Below, piece by piece: positions 1 to 39,970 of a stretch of DNA of 40,018 nt. The notes under the pieces were generated by a model. It was not told where the DNA came from. It searched no databases and saw nothing but the letters and a program-made list of their open reading frames with translations. The translations under genes and the position numbers were made by a program. This stretch comes from Ophiothrix spiculata (taxonomy: Eukaryota; Echinodermata; Ophiuroidea; Amphilepidida; Ophiotrichidae). The first letter of the stretch is position 1. The number at the start of each line of letters is the position of its first letter. The stretch lies in the NCBI GenBank assembly GCA_000969725.1, contig JXSR01S044301.1, one strand, 5' to 3'.

Positions 1-135
1 TACGAAAGTCTCCTTTTCGTAAAAGGTTTTAAGTGATTTTTTTGTCCTTCCCGATTTTCCCCGCTCGATTTTTTTGTCAGGGGGAGGGAACAGTCTGCCC
101 GCCCGCCCCCTTGCCCTATGCTGGCTACGCCACTG
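1..135. mobile_element. Right end of a hAT-type MITE
   Basis: The segment ends in GGCTACGCCACTG next to a tract rich in C and G homopolymers. This closely matches the right end of the complete element at 36477-36879, which ends GGTTACGCCACTG after poly-C. The left end is outside the window. If it is the same family, the 8-bp target duplication on this side would be AATGTGAC (136-143). The small open frame across 33-224 is a by-product of this repeat. Confidence 0.6.
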
Positions 136-312
136 AATGTGACGATATATTATTATACCTTACGAATCAGAAGTGGTTTGATCGAAATGGAAATCACTCA
201 AGGCCAACGAAATCTCAGTATTAAGGATTTATTAATGATTACCACCACAGGCAGTTTGTCTGAATTAAAAAAAATGTATTGTAAGTTTCTTTTTTAAAAC
301 ACTACATTTCAG
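136..312. other. Intronic sequence left of the first visible GH31 exon
   Basis: AT-rich sequence without a recognisable exon. I looked for the exon ending GFDGxWI that should precede DMNEP and did not find it here. Confidence 0.4.
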
Positions 313-10574
<10,262 letters not shown>

Positions 10575-11034
10575 ACAGGAAGAAATGACTGACTGAAATA
10601 TTATAATTGATGCATTCAAATATATATTGTATTATTTCAAAAGAATGAACAATATAGGAAACAGAAACATGAAAGAGAAATAATCTAAGCCTAGCCAAGC
10701 TTCCTAAGATCATCAAGTATAAAGTTATCAATACTTGTTGATAGTTGAAAAAAATAGACCCAATATATATTTGGTGAATACATGAAATACAAACACATAG
10801 AGTAAAATCTCTCACTTTCACCAAATTTTATTTTCATAAAATTGATATCCTCTGTAACAATAATGGCTTTAGAAGGCTAGTTGTACTTTTAGAAAAGAGT
10901 AATTTACCATACCTGATAGATACACCATTTCATAATTCAGTAATATTCTGGCAATTTCTTATTTACAAAATTTGTCTTTAAAACCGACAATATGGTCAAT
11001 CAAACATTTTAGCAATATTATCTTCTTTTACTAT
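10575..11034. other. GH31 3' flank
   Basis: Presumed 3' UTR and downstream flank of the GH31 gene. I did not find a canonical AATAAA close to the stop codon. No repeat recognised. Confidence 0.35.
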
Positions 11035-11622
11035 TAGTGAATAACACAAGATATTCATATATTGGCATATTTAGACTTTACTATTATTGAATATTATACA
11101 AATAATGAATGTTAATGAGTGCAATGGTACAAATATTTCATGAGGTGAAAGATCAAATGCTCCATTCAAACGAGGCGAAGCCGAGTTGAATGAGGCATTT
11201 GATCTTTCACCGAATTAAATATTTGTTCCATTGACATGGATAAGAAACATTCATTATTTGTTTTATATAACAGCTAAATGAATCTTTGTAAACAAAACAA
11301 AACGAGACAACATTTTATGCATGTATGGTACTGCTACATGCCGGCTTCAATGCAACGACGCGTCTTATGCTGCGCCCGAGGAATGTGCAAGCGTACTCAA
11401 TTTAAAATTACGCCCGCGACTGATGTTGCTTCTTACCAAAAAAGGTAACCGTGCAATGTATCAAAATTTTTGCATGGCACTATTGCACAGTCGGTGACGT
11501 TTACTGTCAAATGGACCAAATGACCAATGGCACGTGACCCAAGATGCACCAATCAAGTGACACAGATTTATTTAGATGTTATATAAAACAAGATATTCAT
11601 ATAGTGGCATATTTAGACTAAA
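11035..11622. mobile_element. Nested inverted-repeat elements between 36-bp direct repeats
   Basis: A direct repeat containing AAGATATTCATAT and GGCATATTTAGACT occurs at about 11042-11078 and 11587-11621. Between them lies a foldback whose arms run from about 11090 to 11175 and 11190 to 11275 (shared GGTGAAAGATCAAATG and its complement). A second inverted pair has GTTTTATATAACAGCTAAAT at 11267 and ATTTAGATGTTATATAAAAC ending near 11588. No coding capacity. The nesting suggests one MITE inserted in or beside another. Confidence 0.6.
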
Positions 11623-12242
11623 CCAACATTTAAGTTGAGCATTCATTTAAAAAAACCACACTCTGACTCATAAGATTATGGTAATGAGATATACTGATTC
11701 ACATTCAGTTGTCTTTCAAATTACATGGGCCATTCTATTTCGATATGTCAGGCAAAGTAAAATTAATTATTTGTTTCCGGTAACATGCTTTGAAAACATG
11801 GAGAAGGAAGGAACGTCATCAGTTCTAAAAATAATTGACGTAAGGAGGCCATCTCTCGACATATACCGAGGGGAAACTGGGGCGGTGAAGAAATATTTGC
11901 ATTTTTGGGTGCATTTTAGGGGAAGGGAGGGTTACCAAAAACAAACATATTATTTTACTTAGCCTCACAAGCGTTACAAAACATTGCATGCTTCTTACTT
12001 GAACTTGACCAATTTTGGTTATCATTCTATCAGGATAAGCATACCTTGACCTTCCAACATTAGGCAACAGATTTGAATTCAGATGTTTAGACTTAACCAG
12101 TAGCTCAAACAAGTTGGCGAGTGCTATTTGCATGATTTTGCTATAGCGTGTCAACATTTATCTATTATTGGCTGCATTTCAAAAATATTTGGTGTAAAGA
12201 ATAATTGGTTCAGATAGGATCATTTTATCATTCTCAATATTA

Positions 12243-12952
12243 AAGGTGCGTTTACATTGCGACGACATGGCCCTCGACGTAGGGTAACGTATTCCAAAAT
12301 CACAAAATCCTGGACGACAAGCAATGAGAAAAGATGAAATATCAAAGTTTGTTGACGGATAGTAACGAGTCTCAGCGACACCACGGCAACAAGTGACGAG
12401 TGGGTGCTGAAAGAAACGCAGACTTACTAATAAATTAAGAGTTTGGCTTGACGTTTGGCTTGACGACTTCTCGTCGACGAACAACTGTAAGCAATGTAGT
12501 GAGGTGGCAAATACTGACCAAGGCTGACGCAAAGGAACGAATGCTATCGATTGGTCACGACAACAGAAACGTGACTTGAAGTTTGTGCGGGAGGTACAAT
12601 CATTCCTACTCACATCCCTGCAACACACTGTTGTTGACAACGATTACCAACGAATTATGACGACCTCTAAACGAATACAGACTGCTACAAACGGCTTGGA
12701 AACGTCAAAGAACTAAGGGTTTGGGTGGCCAACATGATCTCAACAACATAAAATCTTATTCTATGTCATCCCAAAATTTTAAAACTTGTTACTGAAAGCG
12801 ACCGATAGTAACTACAACCTGCGTAGGTTAGAGGCGTGTGCCAACGTGAACTGACTTTTACTAACGAGGACTTGCATAAAATTCAAAACTGCAATTCGCA
12901 GGTCTACGTTGCTTGTCGTTACCCCCAATACGTTGCAATGTAAATGCACCTT
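12243..12952. mobile_element. Inverted-repeat DNA element, about 710 bp
   Basis: Left end AAGGTGCGTTTACATTGCGA and right end TTGCAATGTAAATGCACCTT are inverted copies with two differences. The interior is rich in ACGAC and TGTCG words, unlike the AT-rich surroundings. The 153-codon open frame on the - strand (12179-12640) crosses its left end and resembles no known family. I saw no clear target duplication, so the superfamily is open. Confidence 0.65.
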
Positions 12953-13158
12953 ATGCAACCATTGAAAAAACTGATTCCATGTACAAGTTCAAAAAATCGC
13001 CTGCAACATTTTGTGATGTTTGTGACCAACATTGTGGTAAACAGTACAAAATTGGACTGATATGACATCACAAGTCGTCATGTGAGTGCAAGAAAGTTGT
13101 ATCTACAATGGCTGCCCTAAGTTATATTTATTTTTCAACTTGTCACAAGAATGTGAAA

Positions 13159-13331
13159 AATACCTGAAAATTTCTCTTGGGGATAACCCAAGAGAAATTT
13201 TCAGGTATTCCAGCCTAAAGAATTCTTTCTTTCTTTCAATACCTGAAAATTTCTCTGTCTTATGTCAGTGGTTCTTGAAATGGTTCCTCAGGTGACACCG
13301 TCACCTGAAGATCCATTTCAAGAACCACTGA
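13159..13331. repeat. Two near-perfect hairpins with a third arm copy
   Basis: Hairpin A: a 23-bp stem without mismatch, arms 13159-13181 and 13187-13209 (AATACCTGAAAATTTCTCTT followed by GGG), loop GATAA. A third copy of most of arm A stands at 13238-13256. Hairpin B: 32-bp arms 13265-13296 and 13300-13331 (TCAGTGGTTCTTGAAATGG then TCAGGTGAC) with two mismatches, loop ACC. The spacer CAGCCTAAAGAATTCTTTCT has an inverted relative at about 27238-27262 in an SLC36 intron. Confidence 0.8.
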
Positions 13332-14565
13332 CCCAGGACTGGAGATTTTACAGTGTGCAATCCAAATTAATGACAAAAGGCAGCTATTGCAAATATGTCT
13401 TTCTTGCACTCACATAATTATGTCAAAATTGTCCATTTGTAACAAATATTGCACTGATCTATTTCTTATTGTTTCAAATATATCTCGTACATGAACATTC
13501 AGTCTTGCGTAATACAATTGCATATGTTTTCAAGCCCATATGATATTGCAGTACTTTTGACTTGTAATCGGGAATGGTGTTGTGTCCTTTCCGATGTTCT
13601 ATTCTTGTCACAACTTGTGGATATGTTCACATTATCATCTGTGACGGTTCATCTCAAAGTAAATTCAGCCTCTTATCATTTTCATTTCATTTCATTTTTT
13701 AAACATTCCGAAAGACCATGTTATAAGGATTAAAATGACACCTCAATCTCAATGAACTTGAACAAATTTTTGTGTCCTAAATTTAATTGAAACAATTATA
13801 GTACAGATAGATTCAGAGTTGTTTTACACATATTTCAGTGGCAAGTAAGAACATTGTGGCACTATAAACGTTCAGCAACAACATCTTCTACAAAATTGCT
13901 ATATTAGCTGCTCCTTTCAGTGAATTAATCTTAAACTTAGTCTAGGTCCAAGGAGGGGGGGGGGGACTGATGCGACTCAAGTTTGGTGTGGGTAGGGATA
14001 AAAATATTACTTTCAAAGAAATAAGACCCATCAATATACCAGTTACCCTTAATTTTTGAACCTTGGGCCTAATAAATTGATCATTATCATAGTATTAAAA
14101 TTGCTTAGCTTTATCCGGCTGTTATAAATGAAACTTGCAATACCCGTGCGAGTAAGCTACGCATATGTTTTATACAATTTCATTACGCAGAGTGCATTTT
14201 ACAATATCAATGAAAGCGTTTAAGTAAGTAATTGAACAATTAGGCCATTTCAACACATACTCACAAATAGTGTATGAATATCCTATAATGGATATAGCAA
14301 TATTGGTCAATCAAATTCACACACAAAGTAAACATATAATACAATTTCATTCTAAGTATACATACACAAAGTTATGTAAATTAACTTTTCAAACAATATT
14401 TTCTGGCTTAAAAAAATTCACAAGCATTCACATCATGCATGTCATGATTGGTATCAGATCGCTATGGTGATCTGTGTAGTGTATATCGCCTATTATAGTT
14501 GCAGCTTTTTGATTTACCAACATTTCCATGTAAAATTAAAATACTTGAAAAATTCTGATTTCTAA
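13332..14565. other. Intergenic, nothing recognised
   Basis: AT-rich sequence with a poly-G run at 13955-13966. No gene or repeat could be supported. Confidence 0.4.
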
Positions 14566-16787
14566 CCAGGGAGCAATCGGCCCTTTTTTTTAATCTTCAT
14601 GCTATTTTTAGTTACACCATCTAAATTGGTAGGTCTTGAGGAGTAGTTTAAGCACTGAGAGGGTGACCCCCGGAAAAGTTCACACGGGACCCCCCTCAGG
14701 GGGGTTCAATCTGAACTTTATTGAAAGTATGTCAACATGGGTATGAAATGAAAGGAAATCACCCCAAAAACTCAAATATCATAATTAAAATCCCCAGATA
14801 CAAAGCGTTTGAGATTTATTGCAGAAAATGTAAGTTTGAGCAACGTTTTTTGCCGTTATGGGGGCATTTTCTTGGCTATTTTTAGGTGCTTTGTAAAACC
14901 AAGGGATCAAATGAATTCAATTGTTTCCATATTTACTGATAGTCAAGCTCCTAGTCAACACATTTANNNNNNNNNNNNNNNNNNNNNNNNNNNNNNNNNN
15001 NNNNNNNNNNNNNNNNNNNNNNNNNNNNNNNNNNNNNNNNNNNNNNNNNNNNNNNNNNNNNNNNNNNNNNNNNNNNNNNNNNNNNNNNNNNNNNNNNNNN
15101 NNNNNNNNNNNNNNNNNNNNNNNNNNNNNNNNNNNNNNNNNNNNNNNNNNNNNNNNNNNNNNNNNNNNNNNNNNNNNNNNNNNNNNNNNNNNNNNNNNNN
15201 NNNNNNNNNNNNNNNNNNNNNNNNNNNNNNNNNNNNNNNNNNNNNNNNNNNNNNNNNNNNNNNNNNNNNNNNNNNNNNNNNNNNNNNNNNNNNNNNNNNN
15301 NNNNNNNNNNNNNNNNNNNNNNNNNNNNNNNNNNNNNNNNNNNNNNNNNNNNNNNNNNNNNNNNNNNNNNNNNNNNNNNNNNNNNNNNNNNNNNNNNNNN
15401 NNNNNNNNNNNNNNNNNNNNNNNNNNNNNNNNNNNNNNNNNNNNNNNNNNNNNNNNNNNNNNNNNNNNNNNNNNNNNNNNNNNNNNNNNNNNNNNNNNNN
15501 NNNNNNNNNNNNNNNNNNNNNNNNNNNNNNNNNNNNNNNNNNNNNNNNNNNNNNNNNNNNNNNNNNNNNNNNNNNNNNNNNNNNNNNNNNNNNNNNNNNN
15601 NNNNNNNNNNNNNNNNNNNNNNNNNNNNNNNNNNNNNNNNNNNNNNNNNNNNNNNNNNNNNNNNNNNNNNNNNNNNNNNNNNNNNNNNNNNNNNNNNNNN
15701 NNNNNNNNNNNNNNNNNNNNNNNNNNNNGATCTACATGTAGGACCTAGTTTTGTTTAGATATCTTTACTCCGCAAATGTAAAAACAAATAAGGTTTAAAC
15801 CCCTTCAATTAAAAGTTTGCCTTTTCCCGTTAGTATTTTTAAGCCTTGTTTTTCGCGTTTTCAGCCATTTCTGCTCAATTTCAGGCATTTTTTTTTCACG
15901 GACCCATTTTCAGGGGGTCTATTGAATCAAGGGGATCATGTAAATTTCAATTTCAAGTCATAAGTTAACAGTTTGGCACTCCTTTAGTACATTTAAACTT
16001 CAATAAAGTATTTAATATAAGTATTTACCACACTATGGGCGTAAGAAAATCATGAAATGTGGCGTCTAGCTGTCTTCTGCACCTTTTTCGGCTATATTGG
16101 ACCCCCTACAAAATCTCAATTGGACCTATGAGGTGGTATTTTTGTTCAGATTTCTATTCTACAGCTATAGCGTTGACAACACATATAAATCAAAAGGCTC
16201 TAATCAACACAAATTTGATGTTATGTCCTCTCTAAAATGGCTTCTCATTCGCTGATTCGGGACTATTTTCAATGAAAAATACAAGTCCATGAAAGTTTGA
16301 AGTGCCATAACTTTGCAATGCAAGTGAAATTGATTTTTTCCTTCGGACAGTCTCTTAGTCAACCAAAAGGGAACCTGTAAACAAAATTTCAGCAAAATCC
16401 ATGAAGTTTGGCAAAATGGCGTCACACGAGGGCAGTGTTTAAATGAAGCTTTTATGGTTAATTACGTTAATATTAAAAACGTAAGTTCACTTTTTAACTC
16501 TTGAAAAAAATTATACATGACAATATCTTTCTACTGATACCAAATTTAACACATGAAACCAATTAATAAAACTGTATACCTAACTTTCAAAAACAGTTTT
16601 GGTTTTCCTATACCTTGCCATACAAACCCAAATTTGAGCCCCCCTGTAAAATGAGCTGTGTGTATTTTAAGTGTGGTCACCCTTTCAGGGGATGTTCTGG
16701 AGGGGTTCAGGTATTCAAAAAACACTATCACGCAAAAATAGCAAAAAAGTGATTTTTTTCACCCAAAGTGTCCGATTGCTCCCTGGG
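14566..16787. mobile_element. Large inverted-repeat element spanning the assembly gap
   Basis: Begins CCAGGGAGCAATCGG and ends CCGATTGCTCCCTGG, perfect inverted ends. Subterminal similarity continues inward (CTATTTTTAG and GAGGGTGACC on the left, matching the complement of GGTCACCCTTTC and the CTATTTTTG complement on the right). About 2.2 kb including 762 Ns. No coding sequence is visible in the parts that can be read and no target duplication is obvious. It could be an autonomous DNA transposon with its coding part in the gap, or a large MITE. Confidence 0.6.
14967..15728. other. Assembly gap (run of N)
   Basis: 762 undefined bases. The long open frames reported across this stretch are artefacts of N translation. 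Confidence 0.99.
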
Positions 16788-18195
16788 TATTTGCTCTATC
16801 ATATTAAATAAAATTCATTGCATATACAGATAAATACCTGCAAATTTATTGGATCAGAATAAGAGAGCTTTGGAATATAATCAGAAATATCCAAGGAAAT
16901 TATGAAGGGGAATCGGTGCACAGCACCAATTAGATTTAACCACCACGTAAATGCTATGAGATGGTGGTCATATTGGATTGTGGTTCATGGAAGATGAGTT
17001 ATTGTACCGCCTGCATATTTCAGCTCCGCTTGTCACACTTTGAGATTTGCGCAATCTGCCTGGATATCGGACCAAACTTAGAACATATCAGGAGGTACAA
17101 TGGGGCAAACTACACGAGAGCTGGGAATGTACATCCATGTACATCGATGTACATTCCAGGAGTTGAGATTGTGGCTAGTACATGATGACGCGTCAACCAG
17201 ATGTGGATTCACGCTGCGTATTAAACTGCGCGTATGTGTTTGCGCCTATGCGTTATACCTACGCGTTTTAACCTTAACCCTTTGAAACTGACGAGCCTGT
17301 ATACCGGCTTTTAGGTCATATGTCAAGTTTCCATTATTATTATTATTATGTCAGAAACGTGATGTATGAACCCATGGTTGATTGGTCATTTCACTCTTAT
17401 TTATTCGACAGAGGTGAAAAATTCCTTATATTTTCGTAAATTTGATCACATTTTCCATCAATGTGGCTTTGTCCATAGACTACAAAATAAATGTTGAATA
17501 TGTTGATCGACATAAACAGTATTCTTTTGTGAATGCTGGTTATTGGAACAATTTAGATAACTGTAAAATGAAAAAGTAAAGCAAGGGAAATTGAAATGAA
17601 AGTAAGTTTAAGGGTTATATTATGTTTTTTATTTTTGGGTTGGCCCGGGTCAGCAGTACAGATACATGTGGAATGGCCAGAGTTCAAAGTTAAGAAAATA
17701 ATACACCCTAACTGTTAACAGCCTACTAATCTGCGAGTTAGTGTATCATAATAAAAAGGCCTATTTTTTATGGAATTAATTTGTGATTGTGTACTCAAAG
17801 TCATAAGCATAGACTCAGACTGGCACACTCTTGAAAATGGGTGCTCTACTGCATGAATGCTACTGTTTGCACACGCTCACAAATTAAATCCACAAACAAC
17901 AATTTATATATCAATATGAAATAAATTTACTCTTTTCTCTCTACTTTTGTTACATATCATTCATTGCACATTCAAAATCTTAAAATTCCTACACACTTCT
18001 TACAGCTTAAAATGATACTAGTACATGTACATGTATATAATAAAACATACACCTAGAGTAGAATCATTTTTCATAAGAAATGGTGCATGATTAAAACAAA
18101 AACACAACAACAATAACAAAAACTTTTTACTTTTGAGTTAGAATAAAATGTGATATCTTCTAAAATGCAAGCTTTTCCTCTGATGGCTCAAAGCG
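16788..18195. other. Intergenic, simple repeats only
   Basis: Contains a palindromic GTACAT-rich patch at about 17126-17160 (GGAATGTACATCC and its complement) and an (ATT)n run at about 17335-17350. No gene supported. Confidence 0.4.
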
Positions 18196-18199
18196 TAAA

Positions 18200-18420
18200 T
18201 AAGCATTTATTCTGTTACACTAAAATATGGTGCACTGCCAGTCCAGGGCCGGTATACTCATACCATTAAACTAAATGGTATTCCTGAGAATCTACCCATA
18301 AGCTTCCAGGTTAACAGAACAATTAAGAGTAAATGTCTCGCCCAAGGACATGAGCTGTTGTAGGCCTGAACTTGTGATCTACTGATATAGGGGTCCTGCA
18401 CTGTTCAGCTTGACCACACA
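18200..18420 (-). mobile_element. Degraded tRNA-SINE fragment
   Basis: On the - strand, GTAGATCACAAGTTCAGGCC at about 18362-18381 resembles a B box, followed by TGTCCTTGGGCGAGACATTT, the phrase that follows the tRNA head in the better SINE at 23351. Ends are unclear. Confidence 0.45.
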
Positions 18421-19420
18421 TGTTTTGCATTACATAAAGCTTACTGATATCCTGGTAAAAATAAGTGTAAAACAAAATGCTTGCCAGGACTAACAGCACA
18501 CCAATGAATGGAGAATGGTAATGAACTTTATGAAACCTGTAAGTAAAATATTGTTACAGTAAACCGTCAAATGATGTATGCATTTATAATTGATTACATT
18601 GTAAATAGTAGCACTACTATACATGCAAGTACAAAAATACAAAGGTAAATCATAAATAACACAAATTATATAGCAATATACCAACTCATCGCTTTAAACA
18701 GACAACCCATGATTCACTTTTCATCCTCAATGTCACCTCTATCAAATTGATTTTTGTAGCTGGTAAGAATCCTTGACTGGTATATGTTACAAACCACAAA
18801 CCATTCTTTCAAGTGGGCTTGCATTTTTCAGAAAAGTGGGAAAATGTGTCATTTTCTAATATACTGTCGGAGCCTGGCAGTAATTACAACACGATAGCCG
18901 ATAGGGATTTTGAAAATGCAGAAAAATGCTGAAAAGCTTGTACCTTGAAAACGAAAGGTAGGAATCAAGTGAAATTTTCAACATACATTTATGTTGTACT
19001 CTTCTTTTATTTAGCTAGAAAAAAAGTATTCTGTCACATCAGAATCATAAATTGCACCTTCAAAGGAAAGTGGAATTGTCCTCTCCTAAATTTAAAACTG
19101 GTAATAAACACATTTCAGATAGAGTAAAAAAAGGACTATTAATTTTGACAACATAAGGTCAGTCATAAACTATATACTCATTTCAATACAATTTCTATTA
19201 TGTATATATAAAAGGTGATAAAATTCCTGTAAGCAACAACATTTTCACAAGAAAATTCCTATTTGGTTCCTCAACTCTGTTACAAAACTTGTGTTTGCAA
19301 GTTTATATTTTTGCATTTTTGTCATTTAGTTGACGTAAAACATCTCACAAAAATTTTGAATTTCACAGTATACATCTGTTAGTAGGTCGTGTACAAAACC
19401 ATCTGGTATACTACTCACAA

Positions 19421-19500
19421 CCCTTGAGTTTCGTCCACAGGTAAATCATTCATCAGGCGAAATTCAAGAGTTATGTCATATTGTTTGGAGCAGTTCTAAG
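19421..19500 (-). other. Penelope-like end fragment with hammerhead-like core words
   Basis: On the - strand, TTGAATTTCGCCTGATGAAT and GGACGAAACTCAAGGG occur 13 nt apart. CTGATGA followed by CGAAAC resembles the conserved core of hammerhead ribozymes that are known from Penelope-like element ends. A short stem III (ACTCA/TGAGT) is possible, but I see no stem I and only weak pairing for stem II, so this is at best a relic. Confidence 0.25.
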
Positions 19501-19686
19501 AATTATTTTGCCGGGAAGAACCATTGCTTCAACCAGCAATTAAATTATAAAGTCATATTTAAAACATTCAATTAAAACCAAATAGAGACCATATACATTA
19601 TTCAAAATTACAATTTTATGATACAGATTTATAAAATATATGTATTTACAAATGCGTACAAAGCATAAAATCACGTAAGTTAAAAC

Positions 19687-19768
19687 CAACTGGAATTGGT
19701 GGCAGAAAAGACGGGAAGAACTTGAGTTCACAAGCTCCAATAAGCAGCGCAAGTTTTGGAGTACCGTA
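19687..19768 (-). pseudogene. Possible relic copy of the SLC36 last exon
   Basis: Read on the - strand, one frame gives GTPKLALLIGAC and then PSFLPPIPVGFN. The true last exon (20479-20777) has SIPKLALFISLIGAF at its start and LSFLPPTPTPSAV at its end. The order and spacing suggest a copy of the exon with its middle removed. Nucleotide matches are short, so chance is not excluded. It lies downstream of the stop codon, like the other tail copies lie downstream of their exons. Confidence 0.4.
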
Positions 19769-20478
19769 GCTTAATATATATTGGGTAAAAATTTGGGGAC
19801 ATATTCACACTATGACTGAATACCTAAAGCAAAATACCAGTACAAACAGCACAACTTAAAAATCAATTACTGAGTATATATTGATCAGATTGCAATTTTA
19901 TGATAGAAATTTCATATTCAGAAATTCTACTGTATCTGGATTTAAGTTAAATGTGGAGATATGGAATAAAAGCAGTTCAGAAGCTTCAGCATGTTGCGTA
20001 TCTTGGCATTACACATGAACATTTTGGATGAATATACACTAAAAGTGTATAAGGCACAAATAAAACATTAACAAATACACAACAACGAGATTAAAACAAA
20101 ATAAAGGACATCCATTATGGCTGACTCCTAAATGACGCAAACATGCCATTGACAACATATTGGTCCGATAACCTATCTGTGGTTTTCTATTTTCAAATTT
20201 GGCATGATGGCATTATATTTCTAGGCCTCCTGGACATGAGGAATTAACTGAAAGTTGTTCTAAACACATATCAAAGTGTAGTGTATTTTGAGTAAAAATC
20301 AAAATTAAAAGTGGCACCACTGGCACCACACTGTTTTAAACTAGAGGTCAAAACAAAATGACCCGAGACATAATTTGGTTATAAATTGCATGATAATCCA
20401 AGTTGATAACCTCAAATTCCATTGATGTCAATGTCATCTGGAATTCAGAAGTCACCTCTACAAAAAACAATACAAATT

Positions 20479-38556
<18,078 letters not shown>

Positions 38557-39970
38557 TTTCAGAACCCGTAATACTCAGTCGATCATACCAATATGCACAA
38601 GTAGACTCTGAAGAGAAAATCATTACACAAAATAAAGCATTGTCATAAACACAACCCTTACAAGCACCTGATATCGGGAAATTTTTACGGTGCTCACAGC
38701 TAAATGTACTCCTTTGTCTATATGGAATCAGCACGTGTGACGAAAGTCTCTTGAAAGCATCCCAGCTATAGAACTGTTTAGATTTTGACGTCACGATATC
38801 GATTCAAGAAATTGACCCGCCCACTTCTTAGGGTGATACTTTCATGGCGTATAAAGCCCAAAGGAATTTGGCTTGTTTTAGATAATTAAATAATAGCAAA
38901 GCTTTTTAAGTTGGATAAATTATCACTTGACTATCTGTTTTTTCTCAGAATGGTTCAATTTACCTTGTGACTGTTTTCATCTCCAAATAACAAGTGATTA
39001 AAGTTGGAATCTATTTCACGTGATCTTCAATGGTGAAAAAGTTTTTGAGGCGAATATCATAACTGCTTCGTCGTTCTAGGTACTTTTTTGCATTATATTA
39101 TCAATATCATACAATCTTATAACCAAACCGAGATATTTTACTAATCAAGGATTAATATGATACCAACTGCATAAAAATTCAATCGAGTTGATTCTCCAAA
39201 ATGACGAAATTCGGAATTACATTACATGACAAAACAATAGCTACATTGAATGAAGCTGAGACTATAATACATTGAATGAAGTCCTCATTAATAGTTTCTG
39301 TTGCCAGCGTCGCAAAACATAATGCAAAGCGCGATAGGCAATTACTATGCACAATATACCGATCAAAAGACTTCATTGGGCATGCGCATCTACCCAAATC
39401 AAACAGGCCGACACGAAGTATTGTTTTGGCCAAACTAGTATACAACTAAATACGTTAAATTCACTTGTGCTAACAACGTGAAGTGTGCTCTAGCGGGTTA
39501 ATGCCCCGTGCATGACATGTTAGTATCAGACCAACATCATATCCAACGTCATGTATTATTTTCTGGGCCGAGTTTGAGTCGCGGGAATCTTTTTTTTTTC
39601 ATTTTAAACGTTCAATAGATTTATTTTAGAGTAAAGACACCGAAATAATTGGGTTTCTGATTTTTTTTTTCAACTTTAACTTGTTTACACATATAAAATC
39701 AACTCAATCCCACCCTTCATCATTTAAGCATACTCTTGTCAGGTATTCATGCTCCTCAACACAGGCCTTCTGATGGTCAGTCTTGCATGGGTACATGCTG
39801 TCTAATACGCCGGTGAAGTAGTGACGTCATAATTTATGTTAATCACCCAACAAGTGCGTTTTGGACCCAAACAAACGGTGTGACCAATTTTGCCAGACGT
39901 TAAGTCTATGGAGAAAAAAGTCAGACTCCGATTTTATACCATAACTTTTGCTAAATAAATAAGGGAAAAC
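38557..39970 (-). promoter_or_regulatory. SLC36 5' flank (leader and presumed promoter)
   Basis: The start codon at 38556-38554 is preceded by TCTGAAA. A leader exon may begin at 38607 after TTCTCTTCAG, with a matching donor GTAAGG at 38661, which would make a 54-nt intron. No TATA box or other promoter element could be placed with confidence, and no other gene was recognised up to 39970. Confidence 0.3.

Noticed and set aside
161-215. GH31 exon ending WFDRNGN as the piece before DMNEP
   Set aside because: Only a vague resemblance to GFDGLWI and no splice donor follows.
12179-12640. 153-codon - strand open frame
   Set aside because: It overlaps the inverted-repeat element at 12243-12952, has low-complexity composition and matches no family I recognise.
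14809-15748. Open frames of 275 and 310 codons
   Set aside because: Almost all residues are untranslated N from the assembly gap.
39179-39445. 88-codon - strand open frame upstream of SLC36
   Set aside because: No family resemblance, no signals; could be chance in AT-rich sequence.
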